NCBI RefSeq assembly: GCF_000739655.1
Contig: NZ_BATR01000069.1
Span: forward strand, 49,116-113,115
DNA from: Verrucomicrobium sp. BvORR106
GTDB taxonomy: Bacteria; Verrucomicrobiota; Verrucomicrobiia; Verrucomicrobiales; Verrucomicrobiaceae
Direction: 5' to 3'
DNA: 64,000 bases
The translations under genes were made by a program, and so were the position numbers. This document shows positions 40,157 through 52,273 of this stretch, piece by piece. The notes beneath the pieces are model-generated. The model ran no database searches, was not told where the DNA came from, and saw only the letters and a list, made by a program, of their open reading frames with translations. How positions within the stretch are numbered: position 1 is the first letter of the stretch; each line of letters opens with the position of its first letter.

Positions 40157-42211
40157 TTAGTCTTCGCGGTTGCCGAAGGGACGGCGTTTCTTGAAGCCGC
40201 CGCCGTGGCTGCCGCCACTGTATCCGCTGCTGGTGCCGCCGCCGCCGTAGGAACGGCGTTCGGGGCCGCCTTCACGGCGGGGGAAACGGGGGCGATCCTG
40301 CTGGCCGCCGCCCTGGTATCCGCCACCGCCGCCGGCAGCGCCACCACCACCACCTTGATAACCGCCACCACCGCCGCCGCCTTGGGCTTCCTGCTGGTCG
40401 GCCATGTCCATGCGAAGGCTGCGACCGCGGAGGGACGAGCCCTCGATGCCGCTGAGCACCTGCTGCACAAACTCGGTGGGTACGCCCACGTAGCTGCACT
40501 TGGAGAAGATCTCGATGCGGCCGAGGGAGCCCTGGGGGAGATTGGCGGTGCGGTAGATGGCACCTGAGATCTCACGCGGGGTCACTTCGTCCATCGCACC
40601 CACGTTGATGAAGAGGCGGGTGTAGCCTTCCTGGGTGGATTGGGGACGCGGGCCGGGCGGGCGGAATTCACGGCCACCTTCGCGCTGTTCGAAGCGCTGC
40701 TGCGGCGGGCCGGAGCGTTCGTAGTCCTGGCGGTCTTCGCGGCGCGGCTTGCGCTCGGGCTTGGGACGGTCCTCGAGAATTTCCTCGGACTCGCGGGCGG
40801 AGTCGGAGAGGAGCAGGTGGAGCAGGGCGCTGGCGATGTCCGTGCTGCTGTGGCCGGCGTCCAGGAGACGCTGGACGGTGCTCTCGTGGGAGGTGAACTT
40901 GCCTTCTTCCAGCGTGGCTTGCAGCTTGGCGAAATGGGTGTCCACACGCTTGCCGTCCACTTCTTCACGGGTCGGCACCTTGTGGCGCGCGATGTTGACC
41001 TTGGCGTAGCGCTGGATGCGCTGCAGGAGGAAGATGTCGCGACCGCTGACGAGGCTCATCGCCTTGCCGCTGCGGCCTGCACGACCGGTACGGCCGATGC
41101 GGTGCACGTAGTCTTCTTCGTCATAGGGGAGGTCGAAGTTGACGACCAGATCCACGTCATCCACGTCCAGGCCACGGGCGGCCACGTCGGTGGCGGCGAG
41201 CACTTCCACATTGCCGGCGCGGAAGTTCTTCATGACGCGGTCACGCATGGTCTGGTTGAGGTCGCCGTGAAGGCGGTCCACCCCATAGCTGCGGGCCATG
41301 AGGGCATCGGTGATGTCGTCCACGGCCTTCTTCGTGTTCGCGAACACGATGGCGAGGCGCGGGTTCTCGATGTCGAGCAAGCGGCAGAGCACCTCGATCT
41401 TGGAGCGGCTGTTTACTTCATAGTAGCGCTGCTCAATGGTCGGCACGGTGAGGGCCTTGTGCTCGATGGTGATGAGCGCGGCGTTCTTCGTGTAGCTCTC
41501 CACCAGGTGGCGGATGGGGCCGGCGAGGGTGGCGGAGAAGAAGAGGGTCTGGCGGTTCTCCGGCACGAGGGCCATGAGGGAGTCGATGTCCTCACGGAAG
41601 CCCATGTCGAGCATTTCGTCGGCTTCATCGAAGACGAGGGTCTGGAGGGCGTCGAGGCGGAGCATGCCGCGCTCGAGGAAGTCGAGGATACGGCCGGGGG
41701 TGCCGACGACAATTTGCGCGCCGTCGCGGAGACCGCGGATCTGGCGGTCATAGGTGGCGCCGCCGTAGATGGGGAGGGCCTTCAGACCGGGCTTGTGGAC
41801 GGTGAGCTTGGCCACCTCTTCACAGACCTGCATGGCGAGCTCACGCGTGGGGCACATGATGAGGGCACGCACGCCGCGGTCGCGGGGATCGATCTTCTGC
41901 ACGACCGGGATGGCGAAGGCCATGGTCTTGCCGGAGCCGGTCTGGGACTGGCCGACGACGTCGCGGCCTTCCAGGGCGGGCGGGATGCCTTTTTCCTGAA
42001 TGGGAGAAGGCTGCTCAAAGCCCAGGGCCGTCATGGCCTTGAGGATGTCTGGGGCGAGGCCCAGCTCGGTAAACAGTTTCCGGTCCCCGGCCGGACGGGT
42101 GGGGGGGACGTCTGCCACGGGCGCAACGGGAGCCTCCGACATGAGGGGGGCATCCATCGGCGGCAACGTCTCAGCCACAGGGCTGGAATCGGGGAACGGG
42201 TTCTGATCCAT
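40157..42211 (-). CDS. DEAD-box RNA helicase with DbpA-type RNA-binding domain (DeaD/CsdA-like)
   Basis: 684 residues. Helicase motifs: LGFEQPSPIQEKGIP (Q), SQTGSGKT (I), PTRELA (Ia), GTPGR (Ib), VFDEADEMLD (II), FFSATL (III), VEVLAATDVAARGLDVDDVD (V), HRIGRTGRAGRSG (VI). A DbpA/CsdA RNA-binding domain follows at about 545-625 (YTRLFINVGAMDEVTPREIS), then a glycine/arginine-rich, disordered tail (GGGGGGGYQGGGGG; GGGFKKRRPFGNRED). It unwinds structured RNA, typically in ribosome assembly and at low temperature. ATG 42211 (MDQNPF) has AAGGGGG nine bases upstream; that site lies inside a hairpin. Confidence 0.95.
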   Translation of the reverse strand: MDQNPFPDSSPVAETLPPMDAPLMSEAPVAPVADVPPTRPAGDRKLFTELGLAPDILKAMTALGFEQPSPIQEKGIPPALEGRDVVGQSQTGSGKTMAFAIPVVQKIDPRDRGVRALIMCPTRELAMQVCEEVAKLTVHKPGLKALPIYGGATYDRQIRGLRDGAQIVVGTPGRILDFLERGMLRLDALQTLVFDEADEMLDMGFREDIDSLMALVPENRQTLFFSATLAGPIRHLVESYTKNAALITIEHKALTVPTIEQRYYEVNSRSKIEVLCRLLDIENPRLAIVFANTKKAVDDITDALMARSYGVDRLHGDLNQTMRDRVMKNFRAGNVEVLAATDVAARGLDVDDVDLVVNFDLPYDEEDYVHRIGRTGRAGRSGKAMSLVSGRDIFLLQRIQRYAKVNIARHKVPTREEVDGKRVDTHFAKLQATLEEGKFTSHESTVQRLLDAGHSSTDIASALLHLLLSDSARESEEILEDRPKPERKPRREDRQDYERSGPPQQRFEQREGGREFRPPGPRPQSTQEGYTRLFINVGAMDEVTPREISGAIYRTANLPQGSLGRIEIFSKCSYVGVPTEFVQQVLSGIEGSSLRGRSLRMDMADQQEAQGGGGGGGYQGGGGGAAGGGGGYQGGGQQDRPRFPRREGGPERRSYGGGGTSSGYSGGSHGGGFKKRRPFGNRED

Positions 42212-42239
42212 ATTCAAATACCCCCTTGGTATTTGGGGG
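42212..42239 (-). promoter_or_regulatory. ribosome-binding site enclosed by two alternative hairpins
   Basis: On the - strand the Shine-Dalgarno AAGGGGG can pair either as CCCCC-AAATACCAA-GGGGG or be placed in AAATACC-AAGGG-GGTATTT. The two stems share bases and exclude each other; both cover part of the ribosome-binding site of the helicase gene, which suggests temperature- or structure-dependent translation. This is a reading of the sequence, without a folding calculation. Confidence 0.6.
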
Positions 42240-42349
42240 TTCGAAGGATCTCACACCTCAGGCGAAAGGCAAGTGATACGTTTTTTGGGCGGGCGAGTGT
42301 AGGGAAAGGCGGAGCGGCGTCAATGGGGAAATCGGGGCCTAGCCCGCTG

Positions 42350-42402
42350 CGCGGGAGACAGAAGACGGGAAGACGCAAGACGCAAGACTTGAGGTCTGGG
42401 GA
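42350..42402 (+). repeat. family K repeat, copy 1
   Basis: CGCTGCGCGGGAGACAGAAG, ACGGGAAGACGCAAGACGCA, AGACTTGAGGTCTGGGG. Words of the type GACGCAAGA recur. Confidence 0.75.
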
Positions 42403-42440
42403 GTGATGGAGTGATGAGGTGGCAGGGGTGGGGGGCTATT

Positions 42441-42471
42441 CTCACACGAAGGCACAAAGGCACGAAGGGTT
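42441..42471 (+). repeat. family I tandem repeat, short copy
   Basis: CACACGAAGGCACAAAGGCA then CGAAGGG; see 27138. Confidence 0.65.
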
Positions 42472-42507
42472 TGGGGTAGGAGCGGGTTGTGGGTGGGGCG
42501 GGGATTG

Positions 42508-42612
42508 CTGCGACCCCTTCGGGGTCGGGGAGCTTTGATTGATGATTCCGGTGGTGTCAGTCGCTTTGCTCCTTCGACCACCGGCTAATGGCTGTGATGC
42601 CTCCGGCATCGG
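42508..42612 (+). repeat. family B two-hairpin repeat, copy 4
   Basis: CTGCGACCCCTTCGGGGTCG; outer stem CCGGTGGT ... ACCACCGG as in family A but with the family B interior GTCAGTCGCTTTGCTCCTTC; then CTAATGGCTGTGATGCC-TCC-GGCATC. It links families A and B. Confidence 0.85.
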
Positions 42613-42756
42613 AGATGGTGGAGGGGCCGGGAGGGTTCTTCTATCTTGGGGGGGCGGTTGAGGCGGCAATCCCGACGGGTCGGGATGCTCTGCAGCCCGG
42701 GAGGTTTGGAGATGGGGAGAGGATTTGGCTGTGGTGGCTTGCTTGGGTGCTGCCTC

Positions 42757-42870
42757 CTGACCGCGTAAACGCGGAACTCCAACGCTGCCGACGGATCTTC
42801 TTTGGTGGTTTGATTGTCGGCGGCCGACGTGGGCACGCAAGGCGCGGGGCTGGGAACCCCCGCCTCCTGT
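42757..42870 (+). repeat. family F repeat, copy 2, extended
   Basis: TGACCGCGTAAACGCGGAAC, TCCAACGCTGCCGACGGATC, TTCTTTGGTGGTTTGAT, CGGCGGCCGACGTGGGCACG and CGCGGGGCTGGGAACCCCCG. It is repeated directly 350 bases on. Confidence 0.85.
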
Positions 42871-42975
42871 ACCCGCGAACAAGCGGCTGGGTCAGATGGC
42901 TGCAGAGTAAAGGAGGCGGGGTCTCCGGCCCCGCGGTCTGTGGGGTGGGCGGAGCGGGAAGGGGGCCGAGGGACG

Positions 42976-43091
42976 ATTGAGGCGTGAGCCTGAATGAGGC
43001 CGGGCTTTCAGCCCTCAGTTTCTTCTCTTTGCGAGAACCTGGGGCGTTGCCCCAGGCTGGTATGAGGTCGGGCCGTTGGCCCTGAGATTCG
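42976..43091 (+). repeat. M-type hairpin chain
   Basis: GGGCT-TTC-AGCCC, then CCTGGGGC-GTT-GCCCCAGG-CTGGTATGA, then GGGCC-GTT-GGCCC. The order stem, GGCTGG, linker TATGA and hairpin with GTT loop matches the grammar of families A and B. Confidence 0.8.
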
Positions 43092-43107
43092 GGGGAGGCG
43101 ATCGCTT

Positions 43108-43223
43108 CCTGACCGCGCAAACGCGGAACTCCAACGCTGCCCACGGATCTTCTTTGGTGGTTTGATCGTCGGCGGCCGACGTGGGCACGCAAGGCGCGGG
43201 GCTAGGAACCCTCGCCTCCTGTG
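43108..43223 (+). repeat. family F repeat, copy 3, extended
   Basis: Direct repeat of the unit at 42757 with few changes (CGCAAACGCGG for CGTAAACGCGG; CTGCCCACGG for CTGCCGACGG). Confidence 0.85.
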
Positions 43224-43289
43224 CGCGGTTTCACATCACTCCATTACTCCCCCACTCCCACTCCATTCCCCCCCGAAGCTCCCGCCCCC

Positions 43290-47147
<3,858 letters not shown>

Positions 47148-47308
47148 GGGGCACGTTAGCGGGGTGGGCGTGAGGTTTCAAGTACGCATGAACGCATCAC
47201 GATATGTGGATACGAACTTCAGGGGTTTGGCGGAGGGATTGTTGCGGAATCCGGCTTGCATCCCCGCCGCGTAAGCTATGCTCACCGCCCTGTCCCTACC
47301 CCCTCCTC

Positions 47309-48076
47309 ATGAGCGCCGCCGACCGTGAAGTCATCCTCGAAGCCAACGATTTGACCCGGGAGTTCGACGGTGTGACCGTGTTGGACCGGTTCAACTTCAA
47401 ACTCCACAAGGGGGAAGTGCTGGGCCTGCTGGGGGCGAACGGCGCGGGCAAGACCACGGCTATGAACATGCTGCTGGGGCTGACCACGCCTACCTCGGGC
47501 GCGATCCGGGCGTTTGGCATGGATTTTGTGAAGCACCGCCTGGAGGTGCTGAAGCGGGCGAACTTCTCCTCCGCCTACACCAGCCTCCCCAGCAACCTGC
47601 TGGTCTGGCAGAACCTGACCGTCTTCGCCAAGATCTACGGCGTGCCGAATGTGAAGCAGAAGATCACGGAGCTGCTGGAGCTTTTTGAGATCGCAGACCT
47701 GCGCAAGCGGGTGACCGGCCAGCTCTCCGCCGGGGAAAGCACCCGGCTGAACCTGTGCAAGGCGCTGCTCAATGATCCCGAGCTCCTCCTGCTGGATGAG
47801 CCGACCGCGAGCCTGGACCCGGACATCGCGGACAAGGTGCGCAAGACCATCCGCAAGGTGCAGAAGGAGCGTGGCATCAGCATCCTCTACACCTCCCATC
47901 TCATGAAGGACATCGAGGAGGTGTGTGACCGGGTGATCTTCCTGCACAAGGGCAAAATCGTGGCCGAGGGCACGCCGGAGGAGATCGTGAAGAAGTCTGA
48001 CGCGGCCTCGCTGGAGGAGGTGTTCATCAAGATCGCCCGCAGCGGGGAGGTGGAGGCTGCTCCTGCTTCCAACTAG
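47309..48076 (+). CDS. ABC transporter ATP-binding protein
   Basis: 255 residues. Walker A GLLGANGAGKTT, signature VTGQLSAGESTRLNLCKALL (LSAGE for the usual LSGGQ), Walker B LLLLDEPTASLDPDIAD and switch His in YTSHLMKDIEEVC are present. It powers the adjacent ABC-2 permease. The arrangement resembles NodIJ- or drug/polysaccharide-type exporters of the ABC-2 class; the substrate cannot be told. The ATG at 47309 (MSAADREVIL) was taken over one at 47204 that gives a Cys/Pro-rich leader. Confidence 0.93.
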   Translation: MSAADREVILEANDLTREFDGVTVLDRFNFKLHKGEVLGLLGANGAGKTTAMNMLLGLTTPTSGAIRAFGMDFVKHRLEVLKRANFSSAYTSLPSNLLVWQNLTVFAKIYGVPNVKQKITELLELFEIADLRKRVTGQLSAGESTRLNLCKALLNDPELLLLDEPTASLDPDIADKVRKTIRKVQKERGISILYTSHLMKDIEEVCDRVIFLHKGKIVAEGTPEEIVKKSDAASLEEVFIKIARSGEVEAAPASN

Positions 48077-48124
48077 GACCTTGCTTCTCTCTCATCTCGC
48101 TCACTCCCGACTTATTTCCTTGGC

Positions 48125-48925
48125 ATGAATCCTCGCATCGTCAGCGCCCTTGTTCTCCGTTACCTGTATCTCTATGGCCGCACGCCCATGCGGCTCGTTG
48201 AGCTCATCTTTTGGCCCATCGTGGAACTGCTCATCTGGGGCTACCTGGGCATGTACCTGCAGGAGCATGCGGGGTCGAAGGTTCCCACCATCGTGGGGCA
48301 CCTCCTGGGCGGGATCATCCTGTGGGACGTGATTTTCCGCGCGCAGCAGGGGGTGGCCATCTCGTTCCTGGAGGACGTGTGGACGCGGAACCTCCTGAAT
48401 GTCTTTGTCGCCCCGGTGCGGAACATGGAGTACCTGACGGCCACGTTCATCATCGGGTTCTTCCGCATCCTGGTGACGGTCACCATGCTCTCAGTTATTT
48501 CCTTTTCGAGCTTCCAGTTCAACGTGTTTGAGATGAACTGGGCCATTGTGCCCTTCTTCGGGAACCTGCTGGTGACTGGATGGGCGCTGGGCATGATCTC
48601 CACGGCGTTGATTCTGCGCTGGGGGCAGGCGGCGGAGTCGCTGGCCTGGGCGGTGCCGTTCTTCATCCAGCCTTTCACCGCCGTGGTGTATCCGGTGAAG
48701 CAGATCACGCCGGTGTGGGTGCAGTGGTTGTCCCTGGCCCTGCCTTCCACGCATGTGTTTGAGGGCATGCGCGAGGTGCTGAGTGAACACACGTTCAACT
48801 GGAGCCACTTCTACTGGGCCTGCGGATTGAACGTGGTGTTCCTAGGGGTGGCGGGATGGATCTTCTCGTCCACGTTAAACGCGACGCGGAAGCGCGGGTT
48901 GTTGACGAAGTTTGCAACGCAATAG
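48125..48925 (+). CDS. ABC-2 type transporter permease
   Basis: 266 residues, about six TM helices (for example LVELIFWPIVELLIWGYLGM, ATFIIGFFRILVTVTMLSVI, AIVPFFGNLLVTGWALGMIS and the last VVFLGVAGWIFSSTL), with the ABC-2 signature region PFFIQPFTAVVYPVKQITPV then LPSTHVFEGMREVL. It lies 48 bases behind its ATPase and should form the membrane half of one exporter. A family K repeat begins directly after the stop. Confidence 0.93.
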   Translation: MNPRIVSALVLRYLYLYGRTPMRLVELIFWPIVELLIWGYLGMYLQEHAGSKVPTIVGHLLGGIILWDVIFRAQQGVAISFLEDVWTRNLLNVFVAPVRNMEYLTATFIIGFFRILVTVTMLSVISFSSFQFNVFEMNWAIVPFFGNLLVTGWALGMISTALILRWGQAAESLAWAVPFFIQPFTAVVYPVKQITPVWVQWLSLALPSTHVFEGMREVLSEHTFNWSHFYWACGLNVVFLGVAGWIFSSTLNATRKRGLLTKFATQ

Positions 48926-48986
48926 CGCCGCCTGCGGCGGAGACACAAGACTGGAAGACACAAGAGGCAAGACTTGAGGTCTGGGG
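48926..48986 (+). repeat. family K repeat, copy 2
   Basis: CGCCTGCGGCGGAGACACAA, GACTGGAAGACACAAGAGG, CAAGACTTGAGGTCTGGGG. Confidence 0.75.
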
Positions 48987-48989
48987 GGC

Positions 48990-49119
48990 GTGGATGTCTG
49001 GGGTGGAGCGGGCGATTCTGCGACCCCTTCAGGGTCGGGTGCTTCTTTGAGAATACCGGGGGTGTCAGTCGCTCCGCTCCTTCGACCCCCGGCTACCGTC
49101 TGTGATGCCTTCGGCATGG
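48990..49119 (+). repeat. family B two-hairpin repeat, copy 5
   Basis: Near-identical to the copy at 19571 (both begin GTGGATGTC-GGGGTGGAGC), with outer stem ACCGGGGGT/ACCCCCGG and GATGCC-TTC-GGCAT. Confidence 0.88.
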
Positions 49120-49226
49120 GGGGGATCGTGTGGTGAGAAATGATGCGTTCGGTTTCGCGAGATCTTGTAGCGGCAGGCCTATTTCAGAGGTCTTGCAAAA
49201 TCTGGGATTTCAGGGCATCGTGTCTC

Positions 49227-49466
49227 ATGGTCTCTTCTGTGGACATCGTGTTTCAAGAAGCTCTTCAATTGCCTGAGGAGTCGCGGATGGAGTTGGTGGA
49301 GAGGCTAATCGTAAGCCTGCCTGCTGAGAACGATGTTGAACTGGAGCAGTTGGCTACGGCAACCCGACGTCTGGAGGAGATGAAGTCAGGTGCTGTTAAG
49401 GGCGTTTCTTTGGAGGAAATGGTTTCCAGGGTCTCTTCCATTCTGTCTGCAAAGCCTGGGAAATGA
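49227..49466 (+). CDS. addiction-module antitoxin component
   Basis: 79 residues: VDIVFQEALQLPEESRMELV, then ERLIVSLPAENDVELEQLAT, the pattern of the 'putative addiction module component' family (helix, L-P-x-x-x-R-x-x-L-x-x-x-L, then an acidic C-terminus that binds the toxin). The C-terminal ATRRLEEMKSGAVKGVSLEE recalls the Phd/RHH linker with A-x-x-x-G. The start at 49227 (MVSSVDIVF) was chosen over 49140. The ATGA overlap with the following ParE gene makes them one module. Confidence 0.82.
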   Translation: MVSSVDIVFQEALQLPEESRMELVERLIVSLPAENDVELEQLATATRRLEEMKSGAVKGVSLEEMVSRVSSILSAKPGK

Positions 49467-49768
49467 CCATTGAGATCCACCCGGAAGCGGAAGCCGAGAT
49501 TACTGATGCGGTGCGATGGTATGAGGAACGGAGTGCCAAATTGGGGGTGAGATTTCTGGCCCAAGTTACCCTGGCCCTACAGAAGATAGCTGACGATCCG
49601 TCACGATTTCAGTCCGTCGGCGGAGGGATCCAAGTGTATCGGATGGATCGCTGGCCCTACAAAATCATGTACGCCTATGATGAGTCCGCCTCGTTGGTGC
49701 GTGTCGTTTGTGTGATGCACAACAAACGTAGGCCAGGCTACTGGAGCGATCGTCAGTTTGAAGGTTAG
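49463..49768 (+). CDS. ParE-family toxin
   Basis: 101 residues: MTIEIHPEAEAEITDAVRWY, EERSAKLGVRFLAQVTLALQ, then GGGIQVYRMDRWPYKIMYAY and VVCVMHNKRRPGYW. This is the ParE/RelE fold in full length, with the family's Y-x-I/V-x-Y strand and C-terminal H-x-x-R-x-P. It should inhibit gyrase or translation when the antitoxin upstream is lost. Together the two genes form the second toxin-antitoxin module in the window, on the + strand, unrelated in sequence to the one at 35 kb. Confidence 0.9.
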   Translation: MTIEIHPEAEAEITDAVRWYEERSAKLGVRFLAQVTLALQKIADDPSRFQSVGGGIQVYRMDRWPYKIMYAYDESASLVRVVCVMHNKRRPGYWSDRQFEG

Positions 49769-49893
49769 GCCCTGGCTTCCTCAGCGCATCCTTGGTCTAC
49801 CGCTTTCCTCTTGCTGCGGGACGTCGCCGTCTGGTAACTTGGCAGCCGTTGAGCGGAGGGCGTTGTGGCCTGACGTATTTTACAGCTGTGAAG

Positions 49894-50526
49894 ATGAAAC
49901 GCGTGACGAAATTCACTGCCTGGGTCTTCTGCCTGCTGGCGGCAGCGGTGCCGATGTCAGCCACGGCGAAGGACGAGCCGACGGCGGTGTTGGCGGCGCT
50001 GCCTGAGAAGGCGGGGATGTTTGAATCGGATGGGGAGGTGCAGACCTTTGAGGAGCACGGGCTGGGGGCCTCGCGACTCTATCGCGTGCCGGGCGGCACG
50101 TGGATCACGCTGTATCTCTATGACTTGGACACGCAGGTGATCCGCAACGGGGTCGAGGATCAAACCATCAAGGATGCCTGCAAGCAGGCGATGGGTGACA
50201 TTCGGGAGATGGAGCGTCAGGGCCACTATGCAGATGTGAAGATGGCGGGGGAGAACAAGGTGACGCTGAAGCTGCCCTCCCAGAGGAAACTGGAGTTCCT
50301 TAACGTGACGTACTCGCTTACGTTCGTGAAGCAGGGGGCGGACGGGGAGGATGTGAAACTGGTTTCCCAGCTCTTTGTCACGGGGCTGAGAGATCACATT
50401 TTCAAGATCCGGGTGTCGAGCCCGGAGGGGAGCAATGCGGTCTCGTCTGAGGAGACGGAAGCCGCGCTGAAGCTTCTGATGGATGCGGTGCTCGCCGCGC
50501 CCAAGAAAGAGCTGCCCGCAGATTGA
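49894..50526 (+). CDS. secreted hypothetical protein
   Basis: 210 residues with a Sec signal peptide (FTAWVFCLLAAAVPMSATAK, cleavage after ATA). The mature protein begins KDEPTAVLAALPEKAGMFES, has beta strands (RLYRVPGGTWITLYLYDLD), an acidic helix and a strand pair FLNVTYSLTFVKQG, and ends with a helix and KKELPAD. The size and layout resemble periplasmic stress or lipid-binding proteins, but no family is recognised. The ATG at 49894 is fixed by the signal peptide. Confidence 0.65.
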   Translation: MKRVTKFTAWVFCLLAAAVPMSATAKDEPTAVLAALPEKAGMFESDGEVQTFEEHGLGASRLYRVPGGTWITLYLYDLDTQVIRNGVEDQTIKDACKQAMGDIREMERQGHYADVKMAGENKVTLKLPSQRKLEFLNVTYSLTFVKQGADGEDVKLVSQLFVTGLRDHIFKIRVSSPEGSNAVSSEETEAALKLLMDAVLAAPKKELPAD

Positions 50527-50599
50527 AGAGAGAAGGGGCTGGGATGCCGAGGGGCTTCGATTGACTTGACGGCATGGGTTCGCTGCCTTGTCTGTGGCC

Positions 50600-51001
50600 A
50601 TGGGATTTATTGCCTGGCACTATCTTATTCGCATTGGGTTTCCGCTGTTTATGGTCTTGGGGGTGATGGGCATGTTGCTGCCGAAAACCGGACTGGGGAA
50701 CGTGGTGGGGGCGCTGGGAGGCTTGATCGCGGTAGTCATGGGGGCGACCGGGGCCGTTCTGGCGGTGCGTCTTCTCCTGCGCGGGTTCAAGTTTGCCTGC
50801 CCGCAGTGCAAGGAGCGGAATACCGACTTGGGAGGGCGGAAAGGTGCTTTGTGGCTCTACTGTCCGAAGTGCGGGTTGTTTGAGGAGTCAGGGTTCATGA
50901 AGACGCAGATCTCGCATGACACGGGAGGCCCGGATGGTGGAGATGATGATGAGGAGGAGGAAGAAGAGGAAGACCAGGCCGACGGGAAAGTTTCGAAGTA
51001 G
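50600..51001 (+). CDS. membrane protein with zinc ribbon and poly-acidic tail
   Basis: 133 residues. Two TM helices (IRIGFPLFMVLGVMGMLL; NVVGALGGLIAVVMGATGAV and on) are followed by a cytoplasmic zinc ribbon with CPQC and CPKC about 24 residues apart (FACPQCKERNTDLGG; ALWLYCPKCGLFEESG). The end is DDDEEEEEEEDQADGK, a run of acidic residues that could bind cations or basic partners. TTG at 50588 is an alternative start. No family is recognised. Confidence 0.6.
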   Translation: MGFIAWHYLIRIGFPLFMVLGVMGMLLPKTGLGNVVGALGGLIAVVMGATGAVLAVRLLLRGFKFACPQCKERNTDLGGRKGALWLYCPKCGLFEESGFMKTQISHDTGGPDGGDDDEEEEEEEDQADGKVSK

Positions 51002-51050
51002 CGCGATTTTTGGCGAGAGGCGGGAAGGGCCGGCGGTGTATGGTCACCTT

Positions 51051-51740
51051 ATGAAGCTTCCTTTTTCTCGTTTCCTCGCTCCGTTGTCATTGGCATGGGG
51101 AGTGTTGCTGCTGGGCACTGGGCTGGTGCAGGGTGCAGAGCCCAAGACGGTGATCGCGTATGGTGATTCCATCACGCAGGGCGGGGCGTTGAGCGGGGCG
51201 GACAAAGCGAAACTCTGGGTCACGCTGGTGGAGGCGCAGTCGGGCGGGAAGCTCAAGCTGGTGAACGAAGGCAAAGGCGGTCGGCCCACAAAGTCGCTGC
51301 CGGAGTTCGAGGCCATGCTGACGCGCCAGCCCAAGGCGGATGCGCTGATCATTGCGCTGGGGGCGAATGATGCGCGGCTGGACATCAAGGACACCTGTGT
51401 GCCCAACGCGGTGGCGAATGTGACCAAGATGATCGAGCTGGCCCGTAAGGCCTACGGCGCGAAGCTGCCCATCCTGCTGGTGGGGCCGACGAACATCAGG
51501 AAGGATGCACTGGGACCGTCCAAGCCAATCGCGAATGAGCGTGAGGCGAAGGTGAAGGAGTTGGGCGAGGGTTTTGAGAAGCTGGCCAAGGAACAGGGCT
51601 GCGCCTTTGTGAATCTCTACGGCGTGGTGCCAGACGCGAGCCTCGCCAAGGACGGCGTGCATCCTGACGGCGCGGGGAACGAGGCGATGGCGAAGGCATT
51701 GCTGCCGGCAGTGGAGAAGGTGGCGGGAGTGGGGAGTTGA
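51051..51740 (+). CDS. secreted SGNH/GDSL esterase
   Basis: 229 residues. There is a signal peptide (LAWGVLLLGTGLVQGAEP) and all four SGNH blocks: VIAYGDSITQGG (Ser nucleophile), the Gly of NEGKGGRPT (block II), IALGANDARLD (Asn, block III) and KDGVHPDGAGN (Asp and His, block V). It is closest in pattern to TesA/arylesterase and rhamnogalacturonan-acetylesterase types. It probably de-esterifies a lipid or polysaccharide outside the cytoplasm. It lies alone; a family E repeat begins at its stop. Confidence 0.88.
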   Translation: MKLPFSRFLAPLSLAWGVLLLGTGLVQGAEPKTVIAYGDSITQGGALSGADKAKLWVTLVEAQSGGKLKLVNEGKGGRPTKSLPEFEAMLTRQPKADALIIALGANDARLDIKDTCVPNAVANVTKMIELARKAYGAKLPILLVGPTNIRKDALGPSKPIANEREAKVKELGEGFEKLAKEQGCAFVNLYGVVPDASLAKDGVHPDGAGNEAMAKALLPAVEKVAGVGS

Positions 51741-51815
51741 GGTGTGCCGCAAGCGGCACGTTGAGACGCTTCGCTGGTTGAGACGGTGCCGCCGGGGCGG
51801 CACCTGGTTGAGACT
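51736..51815 (+). repeat. family E repeat, copy 3
   Basis: GAGGTGTGCCGCAAGCGGCA, CGTTGAGACGCTTCGCTGGT, TGAGACGGTGCCGCCGGGGC, GGCACCTGGTTGAGACT. Hairpins are GTGCCGCAAGCGGCAC and GGTGCCGCCGGGGCGGCACC. Confidence 0.8.
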
Positions 51816-51890
51816 CCCGCAAGCGCCTGGATGAGGGGAGGATGCGATAGGTGGAGGCATCGTTTTCGTGGTTTGTGTCGTCTTCCTGAG

Positions 51891-51909
51891 ACTTTACATC
51901 TGTTAAAGT
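51891..51909 (+). promoter_or_regulatory. palindrome upstream of the HipB-like regulator
   Basis: ACTTTA and TAAAGT are separated by seven bases, 20 bases before the start codon. It could be the autoregulatory operator of the HTH protein. Confidence 0.5.
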
Positions 51910-51928
51910 AGTGCGAAGATGACATTGT

Positions 51929-52273
51929 ATGCCTACTCCCCATCACCCTTCTGCTGCGGTACGGCGGGCCATGAGCAAGCTCGGAGAGGACCTTCGTGAT
52001 GCTCGCCGTCGGCGGCAGCTACCGATGTCGGTGGTGGCTGATCGTGCCTTCACCTCCCGCTCGACCTTACAGCGAGTGGAGGAAGGGGACACTGCGGTCA
52101 GCATAGGGATCTATGCGGCCGTGCTACAGGCTCTGGGGTTGCTCGATGGGCTTGGGCAGTTGGCAGATTTGAGCCGGGATCGGGTGGGGCAAGAGCTCGC
52201 CAGCGTTGCCTTGCCGAAGCGTGTGCGCTTGAAGAAAATGCCTCATCCCGCTGCGCGGGAGACACAAGACTAG
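51929..52273 (+). CDS. HTH (XRE/HipB-like) regulator, orphan antitoxin
   Basis: 114 residues. The N-terminal SAAVRRAMSKLGEDLRDARR, then the helix-turn-helix MSVVADRAFTSRSTLQRVEE and GDTAVSIGIYAAVLQALGLL, DGLGQLADLSRDRVGQEL match a HipB-like subfamily that I recall being followed directly by a hipA kinase gene. Here no hipA follows: the frame continues into a family K repeat, which supplies the last residues (PHPAARETQD). It looks like the leftover antitoxin half of a HipBA module. It may still repress its own promoter at the palindrome 20 bases upstream. Confidence 0.8.
   Translation: MPTPHHPSAAVRRAMSKLGEDLRDARRRRQLPMSVVADRAFTSRSTLQRVEEGDTAVSIGIYAAVLQALGLLDGLGQLADLSRDRVGQELASVALPKRVRLKKMPHPAARETQD

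Larger units (their letters stand above)
42240..43289. other. repeat-filled gap between metH and the helicase gene
   Basis: About 1 kb holding families K, I, B, F (two copies) and an M-type hairpin chain. No gene is supported on either strand. Confidence 0.75.

Noticed and set aside
47148..47308. Cobalamin riboswitch before metH
   Set aside because: The 160-base gap lacks a recognisable B12-box-like sequence and is shared with a divergent ABC gene.
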